From Palsa-601 sp963801185 (GTDB taxonomy: Bacteria > Actinomycetota > Acidimicrobiia > Acidimicrobiales > Bog-793), in NCBI GenBank assembly GCA_963801185.1, contig CAWDDW010000003.1:930001-994000 (forward strand): a stretch of 64,000 nucleotides of DNA. The letters are read 5' to 3'. Below the pieces are notes generated by a model. It was not told the DNA's origin, searched no databases, and was given only the letters and a program-made list of their open reading frames with translations. Position 1 is the stretch's first letter. Each line of letters starts with the position of its first letter. Shown piece after piece: positions 34,473 through 44,579 of this stretch. The position numbers and the translations under genes were made by a program.

Positions 34473-35806
34473 GAGAGGAAGTCGCGGGCGAGCGCCTCGA
34501 ACATGGCGGCCGACCAGGCGAGCGACTCGACGTCGATCCTCTCGTCGTCGCCGTGGAACATCGAGGCGAACTGTTCGTAGCTGATGTTGTTCGAGAACAT
34601 ACCGAAGCCGTAAGCCTGCGAGCCCTTCCGTCTGAAGAATCGCGCGTCGGTCGCACCCGCCATGAAGAACGGCACGACGCGGCTCTCCGGGTGGAACTTC
34701 GAGGCCTGCCTCGACATCGCGTCCCACAGCGGGGTATCGGTGCTCGAGGTCGTGGAAGGGTCATCGTTCGCCTCGATGATCTCCACCTTCGGAGCGAGAT
34801 CGCCGACGGCTTCCATCACGAGCGACCGCACTTCGGCCTCGCCCCATCCCGGCAAGGTGCGAATGTCGAGGTCGAGCTCGACGGTGTCGGGGATGACATT
34901 GATCTTCGTCCCCCCGTGGACGATCGTGGGTGCCACCGTCGTGTGGGTGCACGCATGTGCTTGGCGCGCGACGCCGACGTCGGGGAGCACGTCGAGCAAG
35001 CCGTCGATCGCATCCGGGTCGAGGAGCGCGCTGCTGATCTCCGGAGGCATGCCCATGGCGTCGACGAACGCCCGCCAGGTCTCGTGGATCTCGGCAACGG
35101 GCCGGAACTGGGCGAGCCGCCGGACCACTTCGGCCGCCGTCACGAGCGCGTTGTCGGTACGCAGGGGCTGCGACGCGTGACCAGCCTCGCCGATGATGCG
35201 GAGACGGCACCAGCAGCTGCCTTTCTCACCGACCGGTATCGGGAGCAAACTACCTCCCGGCATCGCCAATGGGATGCCGCCGGACTCCGTGATGACGTAG
35301 TCGGCCTTCACAGCGCCGGCGGCGTGCTCGGTGAGCCACCCCGCCCCGTGTGAGCCGAGCGCCTCCTCGTCGGCGACGGCAGCGAGCACGAGCGTCCCCT
35401 TCGGAGCGAACCCACTTCTCGCGAGCCGGGCGAACGCCAGGGACATCGAAGCGGTGAGGTTCAGCATGTCGACCGCTCCCCTACCCCATATCTCGCCGTC
35501 GATCAGCTCGCCCCCGAAAGGGTCATGGCTCCATTTCGCCTCGTTCACCGGCACCACGTCGGTGTGGGCCAGGTAGCAAAGCGAGGGAGCCGAGGGATCG
35601 CTGCCCTCGATGCGGGCCACGACGGACGCGCGGCCAGGCACCGGCTCGAACGTCTCCGCGTCCACCCCGCTGTCGGTTGCCAGAGCGGAGATGATCTCAG
35701 CACTCACCGTTTCATGGCCGGACTCCACCGAGCCGTCGTTTACGCACTGATTGCGGATCAGCGTCTGAAGGAGATCGACGACCTCTGGGTCGTGGAGGTC
35801 ATTCAT
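34469..35806 (-). CDS. M20 family metallopeptidase
   Basis: 445 residues; dizinc amidohydrolase of the ArgE/DapE/carboxypeptidase G2 group. Metal ligands are visible as His in CYLAHTDVVPVN, Asp in GRGAVDMLN, the Glu pair in AAVADEEALGSHG, and a late His (ASMFHGDDERIDVESL). The dimerisation insert runs from about residue 195 to 310. No signal peptide, so cytosolic. Substrate (a dipeptide or acyl-amino acid) is not known. Follows the GNAT gene by ten bases. Confidence 0.82.
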   Translation of the reverse strand: MNDLHDPEVVDLLQTLIRNQCVNDGSVESGHETVSAEIISALATDSGVDAETFEPVPGRASVVARIEGSDPSAPSLCYLAHTDVVPVNEAKWSHDPFGGELIDGEIWGRGAVDMLNLTASMSLAFARLARSGFAPKGTLVLAAVADEEALGSHGAGWLTEHAAGAVKADYVITESGGIPLAMPGGSLLPIPVGEKGSCWCRLRIIGEAGHASQPLRTDNALVTAAEVVRRLAQFRPVAEIHETWRAFVDAMGMPPEISSALLDPDAIDGLLDVLPDVGVARQAHACTHTTVAPTIVHGGTKINVIPDTVELDLDIRTLPGWGEAEVRSLVMEAVGDLAPKVEIIEANDDPSTTSSTDTPLWDAMSRQASKFHPESRVVPFFMAGATDARFFRRKGSQAYGFGMFSNNISYEQFASMFHGDDERIDVESLAWSAAMFEALARDFLS

Positions 35807-35815
35807 GGCGTGGCC

Positions 35816-36271
35816 CTACCTTTCTGCGGACGGCACCGACCTCCACATCATGACGTGTGGGCCTATCAGCGGGTCGACCCACTCCTCACCGAAGGTCACG
35901 AAGCCGGCTCGTTCGTAGAAAGACAGTGCAGGCGTTCGTGCGCTGCACCACACGACACCCCCGCCGTGTTCGGTGACGTGCTGCATAGCCGCTGCCAGGA
36001 CAACCGCCCCGATGCCCGATCCTCGCAGGTCAGGACGGGTTGCCATCGAACGGAGCCGCCAGCGGCGTCCCGGTGGGAGCACGTCGTCCATGGCGGCGCC
36101 TGGTTCCTCCGGCGCGACGGCTGCGGTGCCCACCACCTCGCCGGAGGCGCTCACCACCGCTCCGATCACGACCGAATCGGGATGCTCCGATCCGAGGAGC
36201 GCCATCTCGTCGACCCGCTGGTGCGGGCGGAGCACCTGCTGGCGGAGCAGGAAGGTGCGCTCGGGTTCCAC
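35816..36271 (-). CDS. GNAT family N-acetyltransferase
   Basis: About 151 residues from GTG 36271; the frame is open back to an ATG at 36394, but that would overlap the divergent methyltransferase. The start is uncertain, because the first beta strand (ALEIGPVEPE) seems to begin just before this GTG. The acetyl-CoA loop is RSMATRPDLRGSGIGAVVLAAA, then VVWCSARTPALSFYERAGFVTFG. Cytosolic; substrate unknown. Probably co-transcribed with the M20 gene. Confidence 0.7.
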   Translation of the reverse strand: MEPERTFLLRQQVLRPHQRVDEMALLGSEHPDSVVIGAVVSASGEVVGTAAVAPEEPGAAMDDVLPPGRRWRLRSMATRPDLRGSGIGAVVLAAAMQHVTEHGGGVVWCSARTPALSFYERAGFVTFGEEWVDPLIGPHVMMWRSVPSAER

Positions 36272-36357
36272 CGGGCCGATCTCGAGGGCGCCGGTTGACG
36301 GGTGCGTGAACAGGGTCGCTTCGATGACCGAGATCGTACGAGTGCGAGGATGGGGGT

Positions 36358-37095
36358 GTGAGGGCAGAGACCGCGGGTTTCGAGAGGGCGTCACACGAGT
36401 ACGAACGTGGGCGTCCCGGCTATCCGGCCGATGCTGTGGCCTTCATCGTCGAGACCGCAGGCCTTGGAGCCGGCAGGACCGTGGTCGACCTCGCAGCCGG
36501 GACGGGGAAGCTCACGCGGGAGCTCGTGGGATCGGGAGCCTCGGTGATAGCGGTCGAGCCCCTCGACGCCATGCGAGCCCGCCTCGTCGAACTGCTTCCC
36601 GGAGTGGTTGCCGTCAGAGCGACGGCCGAGGCCACCGGGCTCGCCACCGCCTCCGCTGACGCGGTGACCGTGGCCCAGGCGTTTCACTGGTTCGCCGGGG
36701 AGGATGCGCTCTCGGAGATCCAGCGAGTGCTTCGCCCGGGTGGATTGCTGTTCCTCTTGTGGAACCGCCGGGACGTCGGCAATCCGGTCCAGGCTGCGAT
36801 CGGGCGCCTGACGGCGCCGCACATCGGTGCTGCCCCCTCCTACGGGAGCGGACAGTGGCAAGAGGTCATGACGGCCACGACCCGCTTCGAAGCGGTGGCC
36901 GAGCACCATTCGGGGATCACCCAGGAGCTGGACCGCCAAGGCATAGTCGATCGCGTCGGCTCCACGAGTTACATCGCCAACCTGAGCGACGAGGTCAGGC
37001 TCCCACTGCTCGAAGAGATAGCCGCTCTCGTCCCGGCTGCAGGCACTGTCTCACTGCCCTATCTCGCCGACGCCTACGCCTTTCGGAGACTGTGA
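36358..37095 (+). CDS. class I SAM-dependent methyltransferase
   Basis: 245 residues from a GTG. SAM motif VVDLAAGTGKLTREL near residue 43, ASVIAVEPLDAMRARL, and VTVAQAFHWFAGEDALSEIQRVLRPGG; the AQAFHWF phrase is typical of the Methyltransf_11 group that includes trans-aconitate-methyltransferase-like proteins. Cytosolic, substrate unknown. It ends 44 bp before the desaturase. Confidence 0.78.
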   Translation: MRAETAGFERASHEYERGRPGYPADAVAFIVETAGLGAGRTVVDLAAGTGKLTRELVGSGASVIAVEPLDAMRARLVELLPGVVAVRATAEATGLATASADAVTVAQAFHWFAGEDALSEIQRVLRPGGLLFLLWNRRDVGNPVQAAIGRLTAPHIGAAPSYGSGQWQEVMTATTRFEAVAEHHSGITQELDRQGIVDRVGSTSYIANLSDEVRLPLLEEIAALVPAAGTVSLPYLADAYAFRRL

Positions 37096-37127
37096 GGCCC
37101 AGCCGATTCGAGGTCGCAAGGCGCGGG

Positions 37128-37133
37128 TACCAT
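37128..37133 (+). promoter_or_regulatory. -10 element of the desaturase gene
   Basis: TACCAT, six bases before GTG 37140. Matches the window-wide TAnnnT-N6-start pattern; leaderless start inferred. Confidence 0.5.
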
Positions 37134-37139
37134 CGCCCG

Positions 37140-38123
37140 GTGTCGATCGTTGAGGCCTCAGCCGAAGACTGCACTCCCGAGGCGGATGCTCTCGTTCCGG
37201 ACGCGAGCCGGCTCGGGGTTGCGACGACCCGCGAGCACACGAGCCGGGTCAGCCAGGTCGTGACGTTGGTGGCCGTCATCGGCCCGGTCATCGGGCTCTT
37301 CTCGGCGATGGGCCTGTTCTGGGGCGTCGGTTTCCGCCTCACGGACCTCGTTCTCTTCGTTGCCTTCTATGTGGTCTGCGGCCTCGGGATCACCGTCGGC
37401 TATCACCGCTACTTCACCCACAAGTCATTCGAGGCCGCCTGGGGCCTCAAGGTGGCGCTCGCAATCCTCGGCGCCATGACGCTGCAGGGGCCCGTAACCC
37501 AGTGGGTCACCGATCACCGGAAGCACCACGCCCGGTCGGACCAGGAAGGCGATCCGCACTCGCCCCACCTCTCCGGAGACGGAATCGTCGGTTCCGTGAG
37601 GGGACTCTGGCATTCCCACATGGGCTGGATGTTCACCACCAAGGGGATGGAGCGAGGTCGCGTCTACGGTCGGGACCTGTACGAGGACCGCACGATCCGG
37701 GTCATCGACCGCCTCTACCTCGTGTGGGTAGTGCTGTCGGTCGGTCTTCCGTTCCTGCTCGGCGCGGCGATAGGCGGGACCTGGCAAGCCGGTGTCGAAG
37801 CGATGGTGTGGGCTGGTCTCGTCCGCATCTTCGCGTTCGAGCACGCCACCTTTGCCGTCAACTCCATCTGCCACACCTTCGGGCGCCGCACTTACGATGC
37901 GAGGGACCAGAGTCGCAACAACTGGCTGGTAGCCCTGCTCGTGTTCGGAGAGGGCTGGCACAACAACCACCATGCCTTCCCGAAGTCCGCCCGCCACGGG
38001 CTGAGCAAGGGACAGGTCGACGTGTCATTCATCGTCATCCGCGGCCTCGAGCGCCTCCATGTCGCCAGACGCCTGCGGTTGCCGACGGCCGCGCAGATGG
38101 AACGGACACCCCTGGCGGCCTGA
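37140..38123 (+). CDS. acyl-CoA/lipid delta-9-type fatty acid desaturase
   Basis: Membrane di-iron desaturase of 327 residues. Three His boxes are present: HRYFTH (near 90), HRKHH (near 128) and HNNHH in FGEGWHNNHHAFP (near 275). Four membrane segments, including VVTLVAVIGPVIGLFSAMGLF and LTDLVLFVAFYVVCGLGI. It introduces a cis double bond in acyl-CoA or lipid-bound acyl chains, adjusting membrane fluidity. The GTG at 37140 fits the -10 box; the frame back to 36759 is inside the methyltransferase. Confidence 0.9.
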   Translation: MSIVEASAEDCTPEADALVPDASRLGVATTREHTSRVSQVVTLVAVIGPVIGLFSAMGLFWGVGFRLTDLVLFVAFYVVCGLGITVGYHRYFTHKSFEAAWGLKVALAILGAMTLQGPVTQWVTDHRKHHARSDQEGDPHSPHLSGDGIVGSVRGLWHSHMGWMFTTKGMERGRVYGRDLYEDRTIRVIDRLYLVWVVLSVGLPFLLGAAIGGTWQAGVEAMVWAGLVRIFAFEHATFAVNSICHTFGRRTYDARDQSRNNWLVALLVFGEGWHNNHHAFPKSARHGLSKGQVDVSFIVIRGLERLHVARRLRLPTAAQMERTPLAA

Positions 38124-38258
38124 GATCGCACTCGTACATTTGACCGAGTGACGCCGGCGAAGCGCCGCTACCGTCGCTGACCTGGCCTGACGCTTGACAG
38201 GGTGGACCCCGACCGACTAACAAGGCATACAGTTTCTGCCTGCTCGAAGGGGGCTGTC

Positions 38259-39578
38259 GTGGCAAGGTTCGGAAGACGTATGACGTTCGCGCTCGCGACT
38301 GGGGCGCTCGTGAGCTCCTCGGTCGTGGGGCTGTCCGTCGTGACGGCAGGTTCTGCGGCCGCGGACGGCGGGCCGACCGTCACTGGGATCGCTGCCTTTT
38401 CGGGGTCGGCCGAGACCGCCACGGACGGGTCGCTAGCCGGCCCCACCGCCGGCGGCTGGATGGTCGACGTGACCGGTAGTGGCTTTTCGGACGGGACGCC
38501 TACTGTGAATTTCGTCAACCAAGAGACGGCCGACTCGGTCGCGGGAACGGTCTCCAGCGTGACCGGCGACACGTTGCTCACCGTCACGACACCGCCAGAC
38601 ACCTACGGCCTGAACGACATCGTCGTGACGGTGAACGGAGTCCAGTCGGCGACCTCGACGGCAGACGAGTACACCTTCCTGCCGACGGTCAGCGGGACGA
38701 CCGACACGACCAATGGCTCCTCGCCCGGAGCCGGGACGACGGCAGGGGGGGATGCCTTGACGGTGTCGGGCTCCGGCTTCTTCGACCCGGGGACCGCTAC
38801 GTCGGATGTGACCGGTGTCACCATGGTCGACAAGGTCAAGCGTGTGGTCCTCAACCAAGTGGTCGTGCCGTCCGGCGACATCACCGTCGTGTCGGACACC
38901 GAGATCGACATCAGCTCGTTGCCATCCACAACCGTGGCCGCCACTTACGCGGTCGAGGTTGCCACGGCCGACGGGACGGGCATCAATGCCGCCGGCAGCC
39001 ACTACACATATGAGGCTCCGGTCGTGGTGACGAAGGCACCGACCCCCGCCGCCGGTCCTCTCGGCACCGGGCCGAAGATCACCGTTCACGGAACCGGTTT
39101 CGTACCCAACCAGATGACGGTCACATGGGGAACGACCGTAATTCCTGCGAGCACCGAGACCTCTCCGACCTCTCCCGGCGTCGTCTGCTCGAAGACAGAG
39201 TGCAGGTTCACGGCTCCGGCTCAGAGCACGCCCGGCACGGTGACCTATACGATCGGAGATCTGATCGGAACGGTGCCGAACTCGAGCGCGGCCCAGTCCT
39301 ACACCTTCGACGCGGCACCGGTCATCGATCCCGGTGGGGTGTCGCCGACCTCCGGACCGTCGACAGGTCACACGGGGATCGACATATTCGGCGCGAATTT
39401 CGTCCCCGGGACCGTCGTGAAATTCGGGACCAAGAGGATAACGCCCGACATCGGCGACGGCGGAACGTTCATGCTGATCACCTCTCCCGGAGAGACCTAC
39501 GTGGACAGTCCGACGCCAACCGTGACCATCACGACCCCAGGCGGCTCGACGAGCTTCATCTTCACCTACACGACGTGA
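38259..39578 (+). CDS. secreted IPT/TIG-repeat protein
   Basis: 439 residues from a GTG with GAAGGGGG upstream. Signal peptide TFALATGALVSSSVVGLSVVTAGSAAA. Then three or four Ig-like IPT/TIG repeats, with phrases such as GGWMVDVTGSGFSDGTPTVNF, GGDALTVSGSGFFDP, GPKITVHGTGFVPNQMTVTWG and GIDIFGANFVPGTVVKFG. One Cys pair (VVCSKTECRF). These domains usually act as extracellular binding or stalk modules. No enzyme domain and no sorting signal seen, so release or loose wall binding is likely. Confidence 0.7.
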   Translation: MARFGRRMTFALATGALVSSSVVGLSVVTAGSAAADGGPTVTGIAAFSGSAETATDGSLAGPTAGGWMVDVTGSGFSDGTPTVNFVNQETADSVAGTVSSVTGDTLLTVTTPPDTYGLNDIVVTVNGVQSATSTADEYTFLPTVSGTTDTTNGSSPGAGTTAGGDALTVSGSGFFDPGTATSDVTGVTMVDKVKRVVLNQVVVPSGDITVVSDTEIDISSLPSTTVAATYAVEVATADGTGINAAGSHYTYEAPVVVTKAPTPAAGPLGTGPKITVHGTGFVPNQMTVTWGTTVIPASTETSPTSPGVVCSKTECRFTAPAQSTPGTVTYTIGDLIGTVPNSSAAQSYTFDAAPVIDPGGVSPTSGPSTGHTGIDIFGANFVPGTVVKFGTKRITPDIGDGGTFMLITSPGETYVDSPTPTVTITTPGGSTSFIFTYTT

Positions 39579-39605
39579 TCGGCACGGACGCCTAGCGAAA
39601 TCGAT

Positions 39606-39631
39606 CCGGGGCGGCCAAGAGGTCGCCCCGG
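39606..39631. terminator. GC-rich hairpin between convergent genes
   Basis: CCGGGGCG and CGCCCCGG pair perfectly with a ten-base loop, between the IPT gene and the convergent FkbM gene. No T run, so it is only a candidate two-way terminator. Confidence 0.5.
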
Positions 39632-39645
39632 CTTCGCGCCGAGGG

Positions 39646-40533
39646 TCAGGCGGTGGAACCCCGGCGCCGGAACCCCGCCATGCCGAGCCCCGGGTACCAG
39701 TCGAACGGCGTCTGCCACTGAGTCTCGAAGCCGAGATCGTTTACCCGTGCTTCCGTCGCCGGCCAACTGCTCGCAGGATCGTCAGTCCGGTGGTACTCGA
39801 GGAGAACGACCTCGACGTCGCCCCAGAGCTCAGGCGTTGAGGACGCAAAGACGTCATGCTCTGCTCCCTCGCAATCGAGCTTGACGATCCTGACGCGACC
39901 GGGCGCTTCGCGCATGAGGCGTTCGAACGACGCCACAGGGACTTCTCGCGACGAGCCGGGAACTCGCAACGAGGTCGACGCTTCACAGGAAGCGTCGTCC
40001 ACGCCGAACAGCGTCGTGCGGCCGTCCGCCGAGCCGATGGCCTCGTTGAGCAGCCTTGCTCGCACGTGGTTCTCCGCGATGTTCCGCTCTAGGTAGGAGA
40101 ACGTTCCCGGATTCGGTTCCACGCAGACGATGGTGGCGTCGGGCCAGCGCCTCGAGAACAGGACGGCCGAGGTGCCTATGTGTGCACCGAGATCGAGGAT
40201 CACGTCATCTCCGCCGAGCTGCACGTCCCCGAGATCGCACAGGTGGTACACGTCCTCGACGAACATCTCGAAAGTGGGCCACCATGCCGGGCGCGACGGG
40301 GGTGTCACGATGGAGGCCCCGTTGCGGAGCCTCGTCTCGATCTCGCCCCGCTTGACTCCCGCGCTCGCAAGCCCGAGCCGTGCCAGCACATCTGGCCAGT
40401 TGGACACCGTGGCGACGAGTCGGCGGGTGAACGACACCAGGTTCGCCGGCGTGATCTTGCCGATGATGGGCGAACCGTCCCCACCGACGGCGGCGGGCGC
40501 GTCGGAAGCCAGATCGCCCGTCTGTGTACCCAT
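39646..40533 (-). CDS. FkbM family methyltransferase
   Basis: 295 residues. SAM motif VILDLGAHIGTSAV, then IVCVEPNPGTFSYLERNIAEN, and the FkbM signature RVRIVKLDCEGAEHDVFAS; the domain spans about residues 100-270. FkbM enzymes O-methylate sugars, polyketides or similar hydroxyls. ATG 40533 lies eight bases after a TAGCAT box on the minus strand; the frame to 40773 overlaps the divergent ABC-F gene and is rejected. Confidence 0.82.
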   Translation of the reverse strand: MGTQTGDLASDAPAAVGGDGSPIIGKITPANLVSFTRRLVATVSNWPDVLARLGLASAGVKRGEIETRLRNGASIVTPPSRPAWWPTFEMFVEDVYHLCDLGDVQLGGDDVILDLGAHIGTSAVLFSRRWPDATIVCVEPNPGTFSYLERNIAENHVRARLLNEAIGSADGRTTLFGVDDASCEASTSLRVPGSSREVPVASFERLMREAPGRVRIVKLDCEGAEHDVFASSTPELWGDVEVVLLEYHRTDDPASSWPATEARVNDLGFETQWQTPFDWYPGLGMAGFRRRGSTA

Positions 40534-40603
40534 GACGAGCGATGCTACCTGTAGGCCGCGTGTGCGAGGGGTGGCCGCCCGGCCTCGTACCCTGTGGGGA
40601 CCC

Positions 40604-42206
40604 ATGTTGACCGCCACCGACCTCGAGCTCGTCATCGGAGGCCGCCAGCTCCTCTTGCCGGCGACCTTCCAAGTCGCGCCCGGGGACCGCATCGGGCTCG
40701 TCGGCCGCAACGGCGCGGGCAAGACGACCCTGGCCAAGGTGCTCGCCGGGGAGGCACTGCCGGCCGCGGGCACCGTCCGCCGGTCGGGCGCCGTCGCCTA
40801 CCTCCCGCAGGATCCACGGACGGGAGATCTCTCGACGCTCGCACGAGACCGGATCCTCGGCGCTCGCGACCTCGACAGCGTCGTCCGGAAGCTCGAGCAC
40901 GCACGGCACTCGATGGGATCGGACGATGCCGATCACCAAGAAGCGGCCATGCGCCGCTACGCGAACTTAGAAGAGCAGTTCCACGCGCTCGGCGGCTGGG
41001 CGGCGGAGGCCGAGGCGGCCTCGATCTCATCGTCTCTCGGGTTGCCCGAACGCATCCTGTCCCAGGAAGCTCGGGACCCTTTCCGGCGGGCAACGACGGC
41101 GGATCGAGCTCTCTCGTGTGCTCTTCTCGGGCGCCCCGACCCTCATCCTCGACGAGCCGACGAACCACCTCGATGCGGACTCGATCATGTGGCTCCGCAG
41201 CTACCTAAAGAGTCACGAGGGTGGGCTCATCGTCATCAGCCACGACGCCGAGCTGCTCGAAGCCGTCGTGAACCGGGTCTACCTCCTCGACGCCACGCGG
41301 GCTGAGCTCGACGTCTACAAGCTGGGGTGGAGGCTCTACCTCGAGCAGCGGGCTACCGACGAGCGGCGCCGGAAGCGGGAACGCGCGAATGCCGAGAAGA
41401 AGGTCGTGGCGCTACGGGCGCAGGCCGACCGGATGCGGGCAAAGGCTACGAAAGCCCGGATGGCCCACAACCTCGACCGGCGGGCTGTCCGGCTCGAGTC
41501 AGGGCTGGAAGCCGTCCGCCAGACGGACCGGGTCGCGAAGCTCCGGTTCCCGAAGCCGGCCCCGTGCGGTCGCACGCCGCTCACAGCGGAGGGGCTGTCG
41601 AAGTCCTACGGGTCGCTCGAGGTGTTCGAGTGCGTCGATCTCGCCGTCGACCGTGGGAGCCGGGTTGTCATACTCGGCCTGAACGGTGCGGGGAAGACGA
41701 CGCTGCTCCGTCTCTTGGCCGGGGTCGAAGAACCCGACACGGGCAAGGTTCTGCCAGGCCATGGCTTGAAGCTGGGCTACTACGCCCAGGAACACGAGAC
41801 TCTCAAGGCCGACGCGAGCGTGTTCGAGAACGTCCGCAACGTGGCGCCACTGACGGTCTCGGACGCGGACGTGCGGCGGATGTTGGGCTCGTTTCTCTTC
41901 GGAGGAGAGCGCATCGACCAGCGTGCGGGCACGCTCTCGGGCGGGGAGAAGACCCGCCTCGCGCTCGCGACCCTCGTCGTGTCGTCTGCGAACGTGCTGC
42001 TGCTCGACGAGCCGACGAACAACCTCGATCCCGCGAGCCGTGAGGAGGTGCTCTCGGCACTCCGCACTTATGAGGGCGCGATAGTCCTCGTTACGCACGA
42101 CCCCGGCGCCGTCGACGCGCTCTCGCCGGATCGGGTGGTCCTCATGCCCGATGGCGTGGAGGACAGCTGGAGCGACGACTTCAGCGAGCTCGTAGCGCTC
42201 GCCTGA
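40604..42206 (+). CDS. ABC-F family ATPase, frame broken once
   Basis: Soluble protein with two ABC domains and no membrane part, about 533 residues once one extra base at 41063-41078 is skipped. Domain 1: Walker A GRNGAGKTT, signature LSGGQRRRIELSR (just after the break), Walker B LILDEPTNHLDADS. Linker: charged helix RRRKRERANAEKKVVALRAQADRMRAKATKARMAH. Domain 2: GLNGAGKTTLLRL, LSGGEKTRLALA, LLLDEPTNNLDPAS. ABC-F proteins act on the ribosome, in translation control or antibiotic protection; which one cannot be decided. Confidence 0.85.
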
Positions 42207-42243
42207 GGCGACTGAGCCCTGTGACGGGCACCAGTGGTACAGA

Positions 42244-42263
42244 CGAACACATGTTCGTATACT
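42244..42263 (+). promoter_or_regulatory. LexA (SOS) box and -10 element of imuA'-imuB
   Basis: CGAACACATGTTCG (42244-42257) is a perfect CGAAC-N4-GTTCG actinobacterial SOS box. It directly precedes TATACT (42258-42263), which is six bases from GTG 42270. LexA bound here would cover the promoter. Confidence 0.88.
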
Positions 42264-42269
42264 TCGCGA

Positions 42270-42954
42270 GTGGCTACCGCGCAGATCTTCCAATCACGGC
42301 CTCGGGTCTCGCTCGAAGCCGGTCAGATGGGATCCATGCTGCTCGCCCGGGACCGGGTGCTGCCTGCCACTCGACTGCTCGCTCCCTCGTTGCCGTTCGG
42401 GGGGCTGCAACGAGGTACGACCACGATCGTGTCCCCGTCTGCTGCAGGATCAGCAGAAGTCCCAGGCTCGACCGCCCTTGCGCTCGAAGCTCCTCGCCGG
42501 GGTGTCAATGGGCGGCCACTGGTGTGCTGCCGTCGGGCTGGCGAACCTCGGGATTCTCGCCGCGGCCGAGCGGGGGGTCACGCTCGAACGGTTCCTTCTC
42601 GTTCCACTTCCCGGTGGGCCAGGGCGCTGGCAGCAAGTGCTCGCCACACTGTTCGACGGCGTCGATGCGGTGCTCTTCGCCCCTCCTTCTCCAGTGCGGT
42701 CCGCTGACGCGAGGAAGCTGTCGGCACGGGCGAAGGATCGGGGCTCGGTGCTCATCGTGCTCGACCGGCATGGTCGTTGGGGCGAGCCCGGTGATCTCCG
42801 TTGCCGGGTGACATCCTCGTCTTGGTCTGGCCTAGAGGAGGGTCACGGCCTGCTCGCCGGCCGTTCGGTCGAGATCGAAGTAAGTGGCAGGGGAGCTGCC
42901 GCTCGACCGCGGCGGACAGCCGTGAGCCTCTCGCAGATGGACTTGACCGCATGA
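42270..42954 (+). CDS. imuA': ImuA'-like mutasome accessory protein, frame broken once
   Basis: RecA-fold-like accessory factor for ImuB and DnaE2; about 227 residues after skipping one base at 42483-42492. Start VATAQIFQSRPRVSLEAGQM; then RGTTTIVSPSAAGSAEVPGSTALAL, and after the break LLAGVSMGGHWCAAVGLANLG and FLLVPLPGGPGRWQQVLATL, typical of actinobacterial ImuA'. It has no clear Walker ATP site. Leaderless GTG under a LexA box, and the stop overlaps the imuB ATG (ATGA). Confidence 0.8.
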
Positions 42955-44511
42955 ACACCGACCGCACCGATCGCACGAACCGCACCGTCGTTGCATGGTG
43001 TCCCGACTGGTCGCTCGTCGCCGCAGGGCTCGTGGCAGAGCCGTCTGCCGTCCTGAAGGCCAACCGGGTCGTCGCCTGTTCGGGGCCTGCCGCGATCCGA
43101 AGGCGTCCGCTTCCACCAGCGCCGGCGCGAGGCAGAAGCGGCCTGCCCAGGTCTGGTGTTCGTGAGCGAGGATCCGGGGCGGGACGTCAGGACCTTCGAG
43201 ACCGTCGTCAGCGCCGTGGCCCGTTTCACGCCTCAGGTCGAAGTGACGCGCCCGGGGGTGTGCTCCTTGCCGGCCCGGGGGCCCGCCCGTTACTTCGGAG
43301 GCGAAGAGGCGCTTGCTGCGTCGCTGGTACTGGCCGCGACCGAGGCAGCTCACCAGATCGGCGGCGAGCACGCCCCACCGTGCCGTGTCGGGATCGCGGA
43401 CACGCCCTTCGCCGCCCGACTGGCGGCTCGTGAGTCGGCGATCGTCCCATCCGGTCGGACTGCCGGCTGGCTGGCCCCCCTTCCGGTCAGTGTGCTCGGT
43501 GTGGCGTCGCTCGGTGAGTTTCTCGGCAGGCTCGGCATCCACCGGCTTGGTCAGTTCGCGGAAATGGACGAAGGGGTGGTGTCGGGCCGTCTCGGGACCG
43601 AGGGGATGAGGGCCCACCGCCTCGCCCGAGGGCTCGACGACCACCGCTTGGCGCTCGATGAGCCACCGCCCGACATGAGCATCCAAAGAGAGCTCGATGA
43701 CCCGGTCGACCGAGTCGAGACGATTGCTTTCATCGCCACCGGCCTCGCAGAGGAGCTGGCATCCCGACTGTCGGGTCGCGGTCTTGCTTGCACGCGTCTC
43801 TGCGTGGAGGCCTCGACCGAGCACGCCGAAGAGCTCTCGCGATGGTGGCGAGCGGACAGGCCCTTCACCGCCCGGAGCATGGTGGACCGGGTGCGGTGGC
43901 AGCTCAAGGGATGGTTCGGCCTCGCCTCAGGTGCTCCTAGTGCCGGGATCACGTTGATCCGCCTCACTGCCGGTGAGGTGGCCCCGGATTCGGGACGCCA
44001 ACTCGGCTTCCTCGGCGAGCCGGCGGAGGCGAGCCAGCGAGTCGAGCGAGCAGTCGCCCGGGTCCAGGGATTGCTTGGACACGAGTCGATCGGGACGGCT
44101 GTGCGCTCGGGGGGCAGGGGCCCGCTCGAACAAGTCCGCATCGTTGCCTGGGGTGAACCACGGACGGAAGGATCAGGGGTGACTCAGCCATGGCCGGGTC
44201 GCCTCCCTCCACCGGCTCCTACCGTCGTGTACTCGACACCGATCGAGATCTCGGTCCGGGACCTCCACGGTCAGCCGGTGGAGGTGAGCGGCAGGGGCAG
44301 GCCGAGCGGTGCGCCCGCCCGCCTCTTCCTCGGGCCGGGGCGGGAGTATGCCGTCACGGGATGGGCTGGTCCATGGCCTTCGGACGAACGGTGGTGGGAC
44401 CCGGCACTTCACCGCCGGAGGGCGAGGATGCAGGTCTTGTTGGAGGACGGGTCAGCCCATGTGCTCGCCCTGGAAGGCGGCCGGTGGGCGATCGAGGCAA
44501 GCTACGACTGA
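42951..44511 (+). CDS. imuB: ImuB, Y-family polymerase-like mutasome protein, frame broken once
   Basis: About 519 residues after skipping one base at 43089-43102. It starts VVAWCPDWSLVAAGLVAEPSAV, where true Y-family polymerases carry catalytic acids; here they are missing, as in other ImuB proteins that act as a clamp-binding hub. GPARYFGGEEALAASL, thumb and little-finger regions follow. QLGFLG near residue 360 could be the beta-clamp motif. Works with DnaE2 and ImuA' in damage-induced mutagenesis. Coupled to imuA' by a four-base overlap. Confidence 0.83.
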
Positions 44512-44540
44512 CCTGGATCTCCGGCACCGTGGAGGAAACT

Positions 44541-44555
44541 CTCATAATCTTCTCA
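44541..44555 (+). promoter_or_regulatory. direct repeat and -10 upstream of the response regulator
   Basis: CTCA at 44541 and 44552 (11-bp period) frame a TAATCT -10 box (44545-44550). An 11-bp direct repeat is the layout used by OmpR-family regulators, so autoregulation is possible. Only four bases repeat exactly. Confidence 0.35.
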
Positions 44556-44579
44556 GGATTTCCTGCGAGACTGGACGCC

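Noticed and set aside
35816..36394. Longer GNAT frame starting at ATG 36394
   Set aside because: It would overlap the divergent methyltransferase start by 37 bp and adds a basic, proline-rich N-terminus without structure. The shorter start is kept with low certainty.
38194..38233. Consensus sigma-70 promoter before the IPT gene
   Set aside because: TTGACA is present at 38194, but the good -10 candidate TACAGT is 28 bp away and the one at the right spacing is poor.
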